Below, piece after piece: positions 63,661-64,000 of a stretch of 64,000 nucleotides of DNA. The position numbers were made by a program, and so were the translations under genes. The stretch lies in NCBI GenBank assembly GCA_003339645.1, contig QNUV01000099.1, positions 248,001 through 312,000 on the forward strand, in the 5' to 3' direction. The notes under the pieces were generated by a model. The model saw only the letters and a list, made by a program, of their open reading frames with translations, did not search any database and was not told where the DNA came from. The stretch is from Microbacterium arborescens. Lineage in GTDB: Bacteria; Actinomycetota; Actinomycetes; Actinomycetales; Microbacteriaceae. Numbering within the stretch: the first letter of the stretch is position 1; each line of letters begins with the position of its first letter.

Positions 63661-64000
63661 TCAGCCGAGGATCGAGATCGGGTTGAAGACGTCGGCGAGG
63701 ATCAGCGTCCCGCCCATGACGATGAGCGCGATCACGACGACGAAGGTGACGGGCACGAGCTTCGTGGCGTCGACCGGCCGCGGCGCCGGGCGGCGGAAGA
63801 GCTTCGCCCAGGCACGCTTGATCCCGTCCCAGAGGGCCACCACGACGTGTCCGCCGTCGAGGGGCAGCAGGGGCAGCAGGTTGAAGATGAACAGCGCGAT
63901 GTTGAGCGAGCCGAGCAGGCTCAGCAGGTCGACGACGCGGTCCTGAATGGGCGCTTCGGTCGCGGCTACCTCCCCCGCGATGCGCCCGGCTCCCACGACC
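63661..64000 (-). CDS. RseP-type site-2 protease (M50), C-terminal part, truncated by window edge
   Basis: Only the last 112 codons are present; the gene continues past 64000. 'NIALFIFNLLPLLPLDGGHVVVAL' contains the LDG motif that supplies a zinc ligand in intramembrane metalloproteases, flanked by hydrophobic helices. The HExxH site is outside the window. Such proteases release membrane-anchored anti-sigma factors. Closeness to ispG is the conserved actinobacterial setting; a link to the ECF sigma system at 57–58 kb is possible but unproven. Confidence 0.85.
   Translation of the reverse strand, partial: VVGAGRIAGEVAATEAPIQDRVVDLLSLLGSLNIALFIFNLLPLLPLDGGHVVVALWDGIKRAWAKLFRRPAPRPVDATKLVPVTFVVVIALIVMGGTLILADVFNPISILG

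Overview
The window is high-GC actinobacterial DNA, and gene content and order point to a Microbacterium-like member of the Microbacteriaceae. The signs are a menaquinone-type malate dehydrogenase (mqo), a ponA–metallophosphoesterase pair, a ThrE exporter, an ispG … proS … nusA–ylxR–infB–rbfA … truB–ribF order, frequent GTG starts and many ATGA/GTGA overlaps. No insertion sequence, integrase, prophage or CRISPR array is visible. Both edges cut a gene: a penicillin-binding protein on the left and an RseP-type protease on the right.

Region 1 (1–26.4 kb) is mostly housekeeping. It holds the end of a PASTA-domain PBP with a metallophosphoesterase, a tRNA-Pro(CGG), and an lldR–lldD lactate module with two operator-like palindromes. 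Next come mqo–tdk and a dispersed aspartate-family set (asd, thrC, lysC with an internal beta-subunit start, and the threonine exporter thrE). These are followed by coaBC, pfkA, a SNF2 ATPase, a copper module (copZ–copA under a CsoR-type palindrome), deoC, and truB–two small membrane proteins–ribF.

Region 2 (26.4–46.4 kb) is an accessory carbohydrate block. It separates truB–ribF from the rest of the nusA–infB–rbfA cluster. It encodes five glycoside hydrolases without visible signal peptides (GH51, GH127, GH36, GH27-like, GH95-like). It also has a sugar ABC importer lacking its own ATPase, two LacI regulators, and two translationally coupled ThuA–Gfo/Idh/MocA modules with three Gfo proteins in all. 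Three operator-like sites share a GATCG(T/A)TCTC core and tie the importer, GH95, GH127 and GH36 into one probable regulon. The enzyme set suggests import and cytoplasmic breakdown of plant glycans rich in arabinofuranose, alpha-galactose and possibly fucose, such as those on hydroxyproline-rich glycoproteins. This substrate is an inference.

Region 3 (46.4–64 kb) returns to core functions: mutY, rbfA, infB, ylxR and nusA (no rimP next to nusA), an acetate-type transporter, a zinc alcohol dehydrogenase and proS. It continues with an ECF sigma factor with a membrane-anchored partner that resembles nearby lipoproteins, pcp, ispG, and a fused TrpE–TrpG-like enzyme. That last gene sits behind a complete transcription attenuator: an 11-residue leader peptide with tandem Trp codons, a perfect 1:2 hairpin, a 2:3 antiterminator and a 3:4 terminator.
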